From Fermentibacter sp963718745 [NCBI: Candidatus Fermentibacterota bacterium] (GTDB lineage: Bacteria > Fermentibacterota > Fermentibacteria > Fermentibacterales): a stretch of 64,000 nucleotides of DNA. The notes under the pieces are model-generated. The model was not told the DNA's origin, did not search any database, and was given only the letters and a program-made list of their open reading frames with translations. The stretch spans positions 1,736,001 through 1,800,000 of the forward strand of contig OY970370.1 in NCBI GenBank assembly GCA_963718745.1, read 5' to 3'. Shown in pieces: positions 54,097-62,569 of the stretch (its first letter is position 1; each line of letters opens with the position of its first letter). Both the position numbers and the translations under genes were made by a program.

Positions 54097-55260
54097 TCAG
54101 ACCCCCGCCCCGCCCCTGTAGAAGTCCCTGACAGAGGTGGCGACCTCGTTCAACTCGGCCTCGGTGAGTTCGCCGAAGACCGGCAGCGAGAGGACCTCGC
54201 GGGACGCACGCTCCGCCTCGGGGAAAGCCCCCGGGCCGTATCCGAGACCGGCGAAGCACTCCTGCAGGTGCAGCGGGAGCGGGTAGTAGACCGCGCATCC
54301 GATCCCCTTCGACCTGAGGTGGGCCATCAGCCCGTCCCTGTCGACGGCCCGGATCGTGTACTGGTTGTAGATCGACCAGGCTCTGGGATCGATGACGGGC
54401 GTGACGACCTCGTCGATGCCGGCGAGCGCCCCTGCGTAGAACTCCGCGTTGCGCCTGCGCCCCTCGTGCCAGCCGTCGAGGCAGCGGAGCTTCACGGAGA
54501 GGAACCCGGCCTGGATGGCATCCATCCTGCTGTTGGTCCCGACCTCCCTGTGGATGTAGCCCTGGCCTCCGTGTTCGCGCAGGCTGACCAGCCTGTCGGC
54601 GAGCGCGCAGTCTCCCGTCGTGACGGCGCCTGCGTCCCCCAGCGCTCCCAGGTTCTTCGAGGGGAAGAAGCTGAAGCAGCCGGCACTGCCGAATGTTCCG
54701 GCCCTCCTGTCCTTCCACATCGCCCCGATGGACTGACAGGCGTCCTCGATGAGCGCCACGCCCCAGTCGGAGCAGATCCGTTCGATGGAGTCCATGTCGG
54801 CCACCTGGCCGAAGAGGTCCACGGCGATGAGCGCGCGGACCCTGCAGCCGGTGGACCTGTTCACCGGACCCCTGTCCGTGACGGCGCACGACTCCTCGAG
54901 CCACCTCTTCAGTGCTGAAGGGCTGAGGTTGAACGTATCCGGGAGGATGTCCACGAACCTCGGCCAGCCTCCTGCCCTGACAATCGCCCCCGCCGTGGCG
55001 AAGAAGGTGAACGGGGTGGTCACCACCTCCTCGCCGGGCTGGAGGCCGACGGCCTGGAGGGACAGGATGAGCGCGTCGGTTCCGGATGCGCATCCTACGG
55101 CCCTCCTCGTGTCGCAGTAGGAGGCCAGTTCCTGTTCGAACCGGTCCAGCACGGGGCCCTTGATGAACCTGGATCCTGAAAGGGCGTCTTCGAGCACTGC
55201 CTTGAGCTCACCGAGGATGGGGGCGTGCTGACGGGATATGTCGAGGAGAGGAACGGGCAT
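54097..55260 (-). CDS. DegT/DnrJ/EryC1-family sugar aminotransferase
   Basis: 387-aa PLP enzyme that usually adds an amino group to a keto-sugar nucleotide. Typical blocks are VPLLDISRQHAPI, GSRFIKGPVLDRFE, VGCASGTDALILSLQAVG, TPFTFFATAGAIV, IEDACQSIGA, FSFFPSKNLGALGDAGAV (PLP lysine), REHGGQGYIH and GIGCAVYYPLPLHLQ. ATG 55260 has GGAGGATACC upstream. It follows the polyprenyl glycosylphosphotransferase gene by 14 bp. A precursor for glycan building is likely. Confidence 0.93.
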   Translation of the reverse strand: MPVPLLDISRQHAPILGELKAVLEDALSGSRFIKGPVLDRFEQELASYCDTRRAVGCASGTDALILSLQAVGLQPGEEVVTTPFTFFATAGAIVRAGGWPRFVDILPDTFNLSPSALKRWLEESCAVTDRGPVNRSTGCRVRALIAVDLFGQVADMDSIERICSDWGVALIEDACQSIGAMWKDRRAGTFGSAGCFSFFPSKNLGALGDAGAVTTGDCALADRLVSLREHGGQGYIHREVGTNSRMDAIQAGFLSVKLRCLDGWHEGRRRNAEFYAGALAGIDEVVTPVIDPRAWSIYNQYTIRAVDRDGLMAHLRSKGIGCAVYYPLPLHLQECFAGLGYGPGAFPEAERASREVLSLPVFGELTEAELNEVATSVRDFYRGGAGV

Positions 55261-55274
55261 CGGTATCCTCCGTG

Positions 55275-56672
55275 CTAGTGGGCGCCCTTTCCGGTGATCA
55301 TCACGATCATCGTGCGGAGCATTATCTCGAAATCCAGGAACAGGGACTGGTTCTCTATGTAGAAGAAGTCGTACCTGAGACGGTCCGCGATGTTCTCGAC
55401 GGCGTCGACGTATTCGAGCTTGACCTGGGCCCAGCCCGTGATCCCGGGCTTGAGCGTGTGCCTCTTGTCGAAGAAGGGGTAGACCTTCTTCAGCTCCTCG
55501 ACGATCTTGGGTCGTTCCGGCCTCGGACCGACTATGGACATCTCGCCCCGCAGGACGTTGAAGAACTGCGGTATCTCGTCGAGATGGGTGTTCCTGAGTA
55601 TCGCTCCGACCTTCGTGATCCTCGGGTCGTTCTTGCCCGCCCAGACCGGTCCGGTGTTCTTCTCCGCGTCGGTGACCATGCTTCTGAACTTGTAGATGCG
55701 GAAGGGCCTGCCGCCCTTCCCGACCCTCTCCTGCCAGTAGATGATCCCGCCCCGGCTGTCGATCTTGATCGCGATCGCGATGGCCAGCAGCACCGGGAGC
55801 CCGATGAGCAGGACGAGCGAGCTGAGCACATAGTCGGAGGCTGTCTTCACAAGCTTCTGCCAGAACGGGAGGCGCTCCGGCATCACCTCCATGAGCTGCT
55901 CGCCGTGTATCTGCGTGTTGTGCACATGGCCCGCGATGACGTCGAAGAGGTCCGGGACGATCTTCAACCGGACGCCCGAGCCGGTTGCCGGGAGGAGCAG
56001 CGACAGGATGTCGTCATGGAAGTTCGAGGCGAGCGTGATTATCAGCTCCGATACACCCTCCCGCTCGATTATCCCGGGGAGTCCGTCCGCGCTTCCGAGG
56101 ATCGCGTCCTCCGGGACCAGGGTCTCGCCCTCGTCGCACCCGGACCGTACGAACCCCAGAATCCGGTACCCGAGGGCGGGCCTGTCCGCGAGATCCTTCG
56201 CCAGCTTGGCCGCAGCCGCGCCCGTCCCGACTATCACGGTCCCGCGGAAGATCCTGCCGCGCTCGGAGAAGCGCTTCTCGATGATCCTGGCCGTGCTGCG
56301 CGAAAAGAATACCGCAGCGAGCATGAACAGGTAGTAGAAGAGCATTATCCAGCGCCCCACCGTCAGGCCGGGGGCAACAGCCAGGGTGAGTGCCGCGAGG
56401 AGTACCATCCCCGCGGTGACCGGTCTGGCGACGAGCCTCATCTCGTCGTTCCAGCTCCTGTCCCAGTGCATGCCGTAGCAGCCGGCGACTGCGAAAACGG
56501 CCAGCCAGTAGGCGACCGAAACGATGATGCCGGCTATGATTGCGCTCAGTCCCGGCCCCTCGCTGCCCGGGAAGAATCCCGAGTCGAACTTGAGCCAGCT
56601 GGCTGCGACGAGGGCCGCCCCGACCGCCAGCGCATCGAAGCCCATTCCGGCAAGGACCAGGAACCTCCTCAA
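55275..56672 (-). CDS. Polyprenyl glycosylphosphotransferase (initiating sugar transferase)
   Basis: 465 aa. Four N-terminal membrane segments (residues 1-130), a CoA-binding-like Rossmann part (GTVIVGTGAAAAKLAKDLAD), another membrane segment near 280, and the C-terminal bacterial sugar transferase domain with YKFRSMVTDAEKN and DEIPQFFNVLRGEMSIVGPRPERP. The enzyme transfers hexose-1-P to undecaprenyl phosphate and starts glycan assembly. The start is TTG 56672, overlapping the previous stop (TTGA), with GGAGGAGG upstream. Confidence 0.95.
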   Translation of the reverse strand: MRRFLVLAGMGFDALAVGAALVAASWLKFDSGFFPGSEGPGLSAIIAGIIVSVAYWLAVFAVAGCYGMHWDRSWNDEMRLVARPVTAGMVLLAALTLAVAPGLTVGRWIMLFYYLFMLAAVFFSRSTARIIEKRFSERGRIFRGTVIVGTGAAAAKLAKDLADRPALGYRILGFVRSGCDEGETLVPEDAILGSADGLPGIIEREGVSELIITLASNFHDDILSLLLPATGSGVRLKIVPDLFDVIAGHVHNTQIHGEQLMEVMPERLPFWQKLVKTASDYVLSSLVLLIGLPVLLAIAIAIKIDSRGGIIYWQERVGKGGRPFRIYKFRSMVTDAEKNTGPVWAGKNDPRITKVGAILRNTHLDEIPQFFNVLRGEMSIVGPRPERPKIVEELKKVYPFFDKRHTLKPGITGWAQVKLEYVDAVENIADRLRYDFFYIENQSLFLDFEIMLRTMIVMITGKGAH

Positions 56673-57814
56673 CGCACGCCTCCTCCGGCTTCGGACCGCA
56701 CCCCGGCAGACCTGTCCCACGTCTCGACCGGCCGGCCCGCCGCCATCCGGAAGACCCCGACCATCGATGCAGCGTTCATGAGCCAGAAATAGAAGGGAAA
56801 CCGCAGCGGTCCGGGAAGCCTGTCCCGGAGGAGGAGACCGGCGAGAGCGAGGGCATGGAAGGCCGTGAGGGTCCAGAAGACGGACGCGAAGCCCGGATCC
56901 CCTGACAACAGGCCGGCACAGACCGTCGCACCGACGAGGAAGTAGCCCGAGAGCCACCTCAGGACCTTGTGGATGACGAGCTGGAATGCAAGGCCGGGCC
57001 TGCCGGAGGCGAGCGACTTCCAGATGAGTCTCAGGCCGCTTCCCGACATCCAGCTCACTATCCTCACCATCCGTCTGTACTGGGCGCGGTCGTCGGGGGA
57101 CGGTTCCATGGCCACCGCTCCGGAGGCGCAGACGCAGCGGTAGCCCAGGACACGGGCCATGACCGCCAGCTCGAAATCGTCCGCGCGGTCCCCGGCCAGG
57201 GGTGCGAAGGCCTCTGTCCGGAGGGCGAAGACCGCTCCGGTCCCGCCCAGCACGATGCCGAGCCGGCTGCACATCCTCTTCACGAGGCGCTCGTACTTCA
57301 TGTAGGTGCTCTCGCAGGTGCTCCCGTCGAGGCTGTTCAGCCTCACCCCGTCGACGCAGCCGACCCTCGGATCGGAGAAGGGTTCGACGAGTCTCCGGAT
57401 GGTCCCGGGCGCGAACACCGTATCGGCGTCCGTGAACACGAGTATGGGACCCGTAGCGAGCTTCCTCAGGGCCTGGAGCATCCTCGGCTTGCCTGCGCGC
57501 GTCCCGGCCCTGCAGAGGCGGACTCCCGCGTAACTCTCGACGATGCGGTCGGTGCCGTCGGACGATGCGTCCGATCCCACGAGGATCTCGATCCTCCCCG
57601 GATAGTCCTGGGAAAGGAGGTTCTCTATCCTCGGCCCGATGTTCCTCTCCTCGTTCCTGGCTGAAATGAGCACGCTGACTGCGGGCGGGGCAGCCTCCAC
57701 GACCTGCGGCCTCCTGCCCGGGAAGCGGGACAGGATGGCGAGGGCGAACGGATAGAGCAGGTAATGGAGGGCCAGGAGCCCCGCGAATGCCCAGAACAGC
57801 AGGATGACAGCCAT
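56669..57814 (-). CDS. Membrane glycosyltransferase family 2
   Basis: 381 aa. N-terminal membrane segment, then GT-A blocks VSVLISARNEERNIGPRIENLL, DASSDGTD, LVFTDADTVF (DxD), GGTGAVFALRTEAFA, DDFELAVMA and RMVRIVSW (QxxRW-like). Three C-terminal membrane segments follow. This is the processive or dolichol-type GT2 layout. Product unknown. ATG 57814 overlaps the radical SAM stop by one base. Confidence 0.88.
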   Translation of the reverse strand: MAVILLFWAFAGLLALHYLLYPFALAILSRFPGRRPQVVEAAPPAVSVLISARNEERNIGPRIENLLSQDYPGRIEILVGSDASSDGTDRIVESYAGVRLCRAGTRAGKPRMLQALRKLATGPILVFTDADTVFAPGTIRRLVEPFSDPRVGCVDGVRLNSLDGSTCESTYMKYERLVKRMCSRLGIVLGGTGAVFALRTEAFAPLAGDRADDFELAVMARVLGYRCVCASGAVAMEPSPDDRAQYRRMVRIVSWMSGSGLRLIWKSLASGRPGLAFQLVIHKVLRWLSGYFLVGATVCAGLLSGDPGFASVFWTLTAFHALALAGLLLRDRLPGPLRFPFYFWLMNAASMVGVFRMAAGRPVETWDRSAGVRSEAGGGVR

Positions 57815-59277
57815 CAGCCGTTCCTGTGAGAGTTCTTGAAGAGATGCCTGCGGAAGGTCCCGAAGGCCTTCATCGTCCTCCTGCCCTCTGTCGAGGGGTG
57901 CCTCAGACACTGCATCCCCTTGTAGAGGAGGTAGGACGGCCGGAGATAGAACTTCCGGCGGGCCTCGTCGCACCAGTTCACGAGTTCTCCCGCGGGCAGC
58001 CCGGGAAGGTTCACGACGCAGTCGTGCAGCCCCTCCGGGGTAACCCACTCCCTGAAGTTGTGTGTCCTTATCAGCCCGTCACGGTCGTACTCCTGGTAGA
58101 GCCTGGTCCCGGGATAGGCCATGATCGGGAAGAACTGGGCCGTGTCGGGCTTGAGGCGGATGGCCATGTCCAGCGTGGCCTGCAGGGATTCGCGCGTCTC
58201 TCCAGGGTTCCCGGCCATGAAGCAGCCATGCACCAGGAGGCCGGCCTTCCTGGCGCGTTCGGCGAACTCCAGGTTCTGTTCGATGGTCGTCCCCTTGGTG
58301 ACCCTGTCCAAAATCTCCTGCGAGCCGGACTCGTATCCTACTATTATGAGCCTGCAGCCAGCGGCGTTCATCTTCCGCATGGCATCGAGAGTGAGGGTAG
58401 CCCTGGTGTTGGCCGTCCAGGGAAGGCGGTTGCCAGCGGCGATCAGCGCATCCGAGACTTCCTCGACCCTCCTGTTGTCCGCGGAGAAGGTGTCGTCCTC
58501 TACCACTATCTCCTGGACCTGCGGGAAGTACTCCGCGAAGAGCATGAACTCCTCTGCGACATGCCCGGGGGTCCTGGTCCTGTACAGGCCCCTGTGCAGC
58601 ACCTGGGGCCAGAGGCAGAAGGAGCACCTGTAGGGGCAGCCCCTGCTTGTGATGGTCATCACGCTCGGATACCTGGCGGCGGCGAAGAAGTAGTCCTCCG
58701 GCCGGAGGTGCCGCCTGTAGACGTCCGCGAGGAAGGGCAGCGAATCCAGATCCCTTATGGGCTCCCTGTCCGCCGTGCGGTAAAAATCCATGTCCCTGTT
58801 GAGGCAGAGCCCTGCAACCGAATCCAGCGGGTCGCCGCCCTCGATCGCCTGCGCCAGGTCCACGAGGGTCCGGTCGTACTCTCCGATGATCACACCATCC
58901 AGAGAGGGGGCCATCCTGAGGCACTCCTCGGGGAGTGCGCTCGCGTGAGTTCCCAGGAGGAAGACGCGCGCTCCCGGGTTCCTCCCGGCCAGGGTCGAAG
59001 CCAGCCTGAGATCGCTGTAGATGGCTGCGGTGGACGTGTCGACCGCAATCAGACCAGGCGAGGCCTCTCCGACCATCGAAAGCATATCCGCCTCGCCTAT
59101 GCCCCGGGCCGGGCAGTCGAGGAACAGGACCTCGTGTCCGGCCTGCTCCAGTGCTCCGGTACCGTGAGCCAGCCAGAAGGGCCAGTAGAGGGTCCCGCTC
59201 TTGAGGATCGCAGGCGACCTGGACGTCCTGGAGAATCTTCCGCCGAGGAAGGGGGAGTTGATTACAGCGGTCTTCAA
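57814..59277 (-). CDS. B12-binding radical SAM protein
   Basis: 487 aa. The N-terminal B12-binding-like domain (1-180) has VFLLGTHASALPEECL, then the radical SAM core with C214, C218 and C221 in RGCPYRCSFCLWP. Further: TANTRATLTLDAMRKM, IIVGYESGSQEILDRV and GCFMAGNPGETRES. Members methylate, rearrange or modify lipids, sugars and cofactors. It sits inside a polysaccharide cluster, so a glycan or lipid substrate is plausible, but the reaction is unknown. TTG 59277 overlaps the preceding stop (TTGA). Confidence 0.9.
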   Translation of the reverse strand: MKTAVINSPFLGGRFSRTSRSPAILKSGTLYWPFWLAHGTGALEQAGHEVLFLDCPARGIGEADMLSMVGEASPGLIAVDTSTAAIYSDLRLASTLAGRNPGARVFLLGTHASALPEECLRMAPSLDGVIIGEYDRTLVDLAQAIEGGDPLDSVAGLCLNRDMDFYRTADREPIRDLDSLPFLADVYRRHLRPEDYFFAAARYPSVMTITSRGCPYRCSFCLWPQVLHRGLYRTRTPGHVAEEFMLFAEYFPQVQEIVVEDDTFSADNRRVEEVSDALIAAGNRLPWTANTRATLTLDAMRKMNAAGCRLIIVGYESGSQEILDRVTKGTTIEQNLEFAERARKAGLLVHGCFMAGNPGETRESLQATLDMAIRLKPDTAQFFPIMAYPGTRLYQEYDRDGLIRTHNFREWVTPEGLHDCVVNLPGLPAGELVNWCDEARRKFYLRPSYLLYKGMQCLRHPSTEGRRTMKAFGTFRRHLFKNSHRNG

Positions 59278-60389
59278 TCCTTCACCGTTCTTTCGAGCAT
59301 TTCGGCCATCCTGACTGCGGTGGAGTCCCATCCGAACAGGGCGGCGCGGGAGACGGCCCTTGCGGAGAGTTCCTCCCTCGCCCGAAGGTTCGAGCAGATC
59401 TCGACGATGGCCCTGGAAATGGCCGGGGTATCCAGTGGATCGACCAGGAGCGCCCCGTCTCCGGCCACCTCCTCCAGCGCGGTTCCCCGGCTCGCTATGA
59501 CCGGGCATCCCGCCGCCATGGCCTCCAGCACCGGCAGGCCGAAGCCCTCCCAGACGGACGGGGATACGAATGCGGTGCAGGTCGAGTAGAGCTCCCTCAT
59601 CCGCTCGTCGGGCAGGTCGGAGCAGAGCCGGATCCTGCCTGCGACGCCCGAGCGCTCGAGCATCCTCTCGAATCCGGCGAAGGCCCTGTCCCGCCTCACC
59701 ACCATCACCAGGTCGGGTACGTCGGAGGATTCCGCAGCCATGGCATAGGCCTTCAGGATCCGCTCCAGATTCTTGTATATCCGCGCGTTGCCGACGTACA
59801 GGAGGAACCCTCCGCGCCCGGGACCCTCCGTTCTCCCCGGGGCGAACATGTCCTGCCCCTCGTAGACTACCAGAGTCTTCCCGCGTGCGGCGGGGAGGAG
59901 ACGGCACAGGTCGGCCTCCACCCGCCTTGTCGGCACTGCGATGGCTGCGGCGCCCTTCGCGGACCTGCGGACGAGCCTCCTGAACCAGGTACGCATGAGC
60001 ATGTCGGAAAAGGGATTGGCGCTGAAATAACCCTCGAGCTCCAGGACCATCGTATCGTGTACCACGAAGGAGGTCGGGCAGCGCAGGGGCTCGCCCTCCC
60101 ATACCGGTCCCGCCATCGAGAAGCACAGGCATGCATCCGGCCGTGCGGCGAGAGCCGCCTTCGCGAGCTTCCGCCTCTCTCCGGGCCTGAACCTGGGGAC
60201 CGGGGACTCCACGATCTCGAGATTCCCGCGGGTGGCGACATGGCGCGATGATCCGGGGGAGACGAGGAGCGTCAGGTCCCAGTCGGGACGGAGATCGCAG
60301 AGTCTCCCGGATACGGCGGTGATGAACCTTCCGATCCCGTCCATCCCGGGCTGGAGACCTCTTCCGTCCAGCAGGATCTTCATCTTCAT
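59274..60389 (-). CDS. Glycosyltransferase family 4
   Basis: 371 aa. Opening KMKILLDGRGLQPGMDGIGRFITAV is the GT4 glycine loop of the MtfB/WbaZ type; the donor domain begins FLLYVGNARIYKNLERILKAYAM and has SPSVWEGFGLPVLEAMAAGCPVIASR (E...E pair). Donor unknown. ATG 60389 overlaps the SDR stop (ATGA). Part of an unbroken minus-strand run from 61501 to 54097. Confidence 0.9.
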   Translation of the reverse strand: MKMKILLDGRGLQPGMDGIGRFITAVSGRLCDLRPDWDLTLLVSPGSSRHVATRGNLEIVESPVPRFRPGERRKLAKAALAARPDACLCFSMAGPVWEGEPLRCPTSFVVHDTMVLELEGYFSANPFSDMLMRTWFRRLVRRSAKGAAAIAVPTRRVEADLCRLLPAARGKTLVVYEGQDMFAPGRTEGPGRGGFLLYVGNARIYKNLERILKAYAMAAESSDVPDLVMVVRRDRAFAGFERMLERSGVAGRIRLCSDLPDERMRELYSTCTAFVSPSVWEGFGLPVLEAMAAGCPVIASRGTALEEVAGDGALLVDPLDTPAISRAIVEICSNLRAREELSARAVSRAALFGWDSTAVRMAEMLERTVKD

Positions 60390-61501
60390 CTGCGCGCGAG
60401 GCCCCTCATCCTGAGCTCGCCTGCCGCCTTGTCCGACAGGTCCGTCGCGCACTGGGTCTCGAGCCAGCCCGCCAGGTTCTCCATCCCGTCCTCGATCGCG
60501 ACGGAGGCTTCGAATCCGAGGACCCTCCCGGCCGCCGACACATCGGCGAAGCAGTGCCTGATGTCCCCGGCCCGGAACTCGCCCGTGACCTCGGGGTCCA
60601 GACCGGTCCCCAGTATCCTGTCGAGAATGCGTGCGATCTCCACCACCGGCGTGGCGCGGCCCGTCCCGATGTTGAAGGTTCCCCCCGGCGCCTTTTCGAG
60701 GGCTCTCAGGCAGGCGGCGGCCACGTCTCCGACATGGATGAAGTCCCTGCTCTGCATCCCGTCCTCGAAGACGATGGGTCTGTTGCCGTTGAGCAGCCGG
60801 GACGCGAATATGGCGGCGACTCCGGTGTACGGGTTGGACAGCGCCTGCCTGTCGCCGTAGACGTTGAAGAAGCGGAGGGCTGTTGCCGGTATCCCGTAGG
60901 CATCGCCCACGGAGAGGAAGAGCTCCTCGTGATCACGCTTGTTGACGGCATACACCGAGGTCGGCCTCAGGGTCTTGCTCTCGGGCGTCGGAACGGGGCT
61001 GCATTCAGTGCCGCAGGAAGGGCAGAGAGGCTCCCACAGACCGGCCGCCATCCTCTCGCGGGGCCTCAGGCCGGGCTCGCAGCATCCGCATGAGGGGCAA
61101 ATGTAGAGACCCTCGCCGTAGATCGACATCGAGCTCGCGACGATCATCCCCTCGATGTCGCGCTTCCTGGAGACGGCCTCGAGCACGACCGCGGCACCCA
61201 GGGAGTTCACCGAGGTGTACCGGGAGATCTCGTACATGGACTGGCCGACGCCCACGGCTGCTGCGAAATGGACGAGGAGCGAGCACCCTTCGAGGGCGGA
61301 GGCGACCGCCGAGGGATCGCGCACGTCGCCCCGTACCAGCTCGACCTCGCCGGCCAGGTACGCCGGTCTGGAAGCGTCGGGTCCGTGGACCTGGGGGTCC
61401 AGGCTGTCCAGAGCCCTGACACCGTAGCCTTTCGAGAGCAGCAGATCGGCGAGATGGGAGCCTATGAAACCGGCTCCGCCAGTTATCAGGACCTTCTTCA
61501 A
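60386..61501 (-). CDS. NAD-dependent SDR epimerase with Cys4 insertion (dTDP-rhamnose 4-epimerase-like)
   Basis: 371 aa. Rossmann motif GGAGFIGSH at the start, catalytic Y184 and K188 in SVYAVNKRDHE and Ser block ASSMSIYGEG. Between them lies an inserted knuckle with C135, C138, C160 and C163 (CPSCG and CPSCG). A similar insertion occurs in dTDP-L-rhamnose 4-epimerase-type enzymes, so that reaction is a fair guess. The start is TTG 61501; the ribosome-binding site is weak. First gene of the minus-strand polysaccharide run. Confidence 0.85.
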   Translation of the reverse strand: MKKVLITGGAGFIGSHLADLLLSKGYGVRALDSLDPQVHGPDASRPAYLAGEVELVRGDVRDPSAVASALEGCSLLVHFAAAVGVGQSMYEISRYTSVNSLGAAVVLEAVSRKRDIEGMIVASSMSIYGEGLYICPSCGCCEPGLRPRERMAAGLWEPLCPSCGTECSPVPTPESKTLRPTSVYAVNKRDHEELFLSVGDAYGIPATALRFFNVYGDRQALSNPYTGVAAIFASRLLNGNRPIVFEDGMQSRDFIHVGDVAAACLRALEKAPGGTFNIGTGRATPVVEIARILDRILGTGLDPEVTGEFRAGDIRHCFADVSAAGRVLGFEASVAIEDGMENLAGWLETQCATDLSDKAAGELRMRGLARR

Positions 61502-61624
61502 GACCGGTGCCTTTCTCCTGAGAAATGTCGGTGAAAGATAAACACTCGGCTACTCCGGCGCACGCCCGGAGCTTATGGACAGGGGAGGTGCCGGTGAGAT
61601 ATTACGAAGGAAGGACGGGTACTC

Positions 61625-62569
61625 TTGAAGATCGCCGTGCTGCTGGTGAACTACGATCAGTGGGATCTCTCGAGGCGCTGCCTGGACTCGCTGGCGGCTT
61701 CCGAGGGAGTCGACATCATCCCCGTGATGGTGGACAACTGCAGCCGGACGCCCACCCCCGCATGGCTGGATGAACGTGAACGCACGGGACTCCGGTTCAG
61801 GTCGCTCGACAGGAACACGGGCTTCGCCGAAGGGAACAACATCGCGCTCTCGATGCTCGAAGAGGGCGAGGCGGAGTACTCCCTCCTCCTGAACACCGAC
61901 GCCGTCGTCGCGCCTTCGACCGTCAGGCTCCTCGCAGATTTCCTCGAGGGTCATCCGGAGGCGGCCGTCGCCTCCTCGCCGGTCTTCTACCTGTCCGATC
62001 CCGCCACCGTCTGGAGCGCGGGAGGCCTGCTCGACCGCTCCAGGATGCTGCTGGACCAGAGGTACGGCACCCGCAGGGCCGATCTTCCCGCCGAGCCCGT
62101 CGAATCGGACTTCGCGACCGGCTGCGCGATGATGGTCAGGACGGAGACCTTCCGGTCGATGGGGGGATTCCGCCCCGACTTCTTCATGTACTGGGAGGAC
62201 GTCGAGTTCTGTCTGCGCCTGCGGAGTGCCGGGGGCAGGGTCTTCCTGGTCCCCGCCGCCGAGGTGCTCCACGACGTTGCCGCCTGCAGCGGCGGGCCGG
62301 GTTCGCCGGTGGCCGTCTACTACCCGTTCAGGAACAGGTTCCTGCTCGCGCGGGACATCCTCGGCCCCGCCCGGCGGGCCGTCTTCCATGCCTATGCTAC
62401 GGCCGTGGTGCTCGCGAAGACGGTTCTCTACCCGATGCGGGGAGCCTCGGGGCTGGTTCCCGTCCTCTGGAGAGCCTATCTCGACGGGATCAGGGGCAGG
62501 TCGGGCCCGTGGATCCGGAAGCCCCGCGGGGTCCCGCAGGATTCCCAGCAAGCAGCAGTTCCCCGATAA
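61625..62569 (+). CDS. Glycosyltransferase family 2 (rhamnosyltransferase-like)
   Basis: 314 aa. GT-A blocks are IAVLLVNYDQWDLSRRCL, DNCSRT, SLDRNTGFAEGNNIAL, LLLNTDAVV (DxD equivalent) and FFMYWEDVEFCLRLRSAGG. A likely membrane-associated C-terminal stretch follows. Start TTG 61625. The region 61502-61624 holds divergent leaders and a 6-bp hairpin (CTCCGG/CCGGAG) but no clear promoter. The 3' end overlaps the convergent glycosyltransferase gene by 80 bp. Confidence 0.87.
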   Translation: MKIAVLLVNYDQWDLSRRCLDSLAASEGVDIIPVMVDNCSRTPTPAWLDERERTGLRFRSLDRNTGFAEGNNIALSMLEEGEAEYSLLLNTDAVVAPSTVRLLADFLEGHPEAAVASSPVFYLSDPATVWSAGGLLDRSRMLLDQRYGTRRADLPAEPVESDFATGCAMMVRTETFRSMGGFRPDFFMYWEDVEFCLRLRSAGGRVFLVPAAEVLHDVAACSGGPGSPVAVYYPFRNRFLLARDILGPARRAVFHAYATAVVLAKTVLYPMRGASGLVPVLWRAYLDGIRGRSGPWIRKPRGVPQDSQQAAVPR

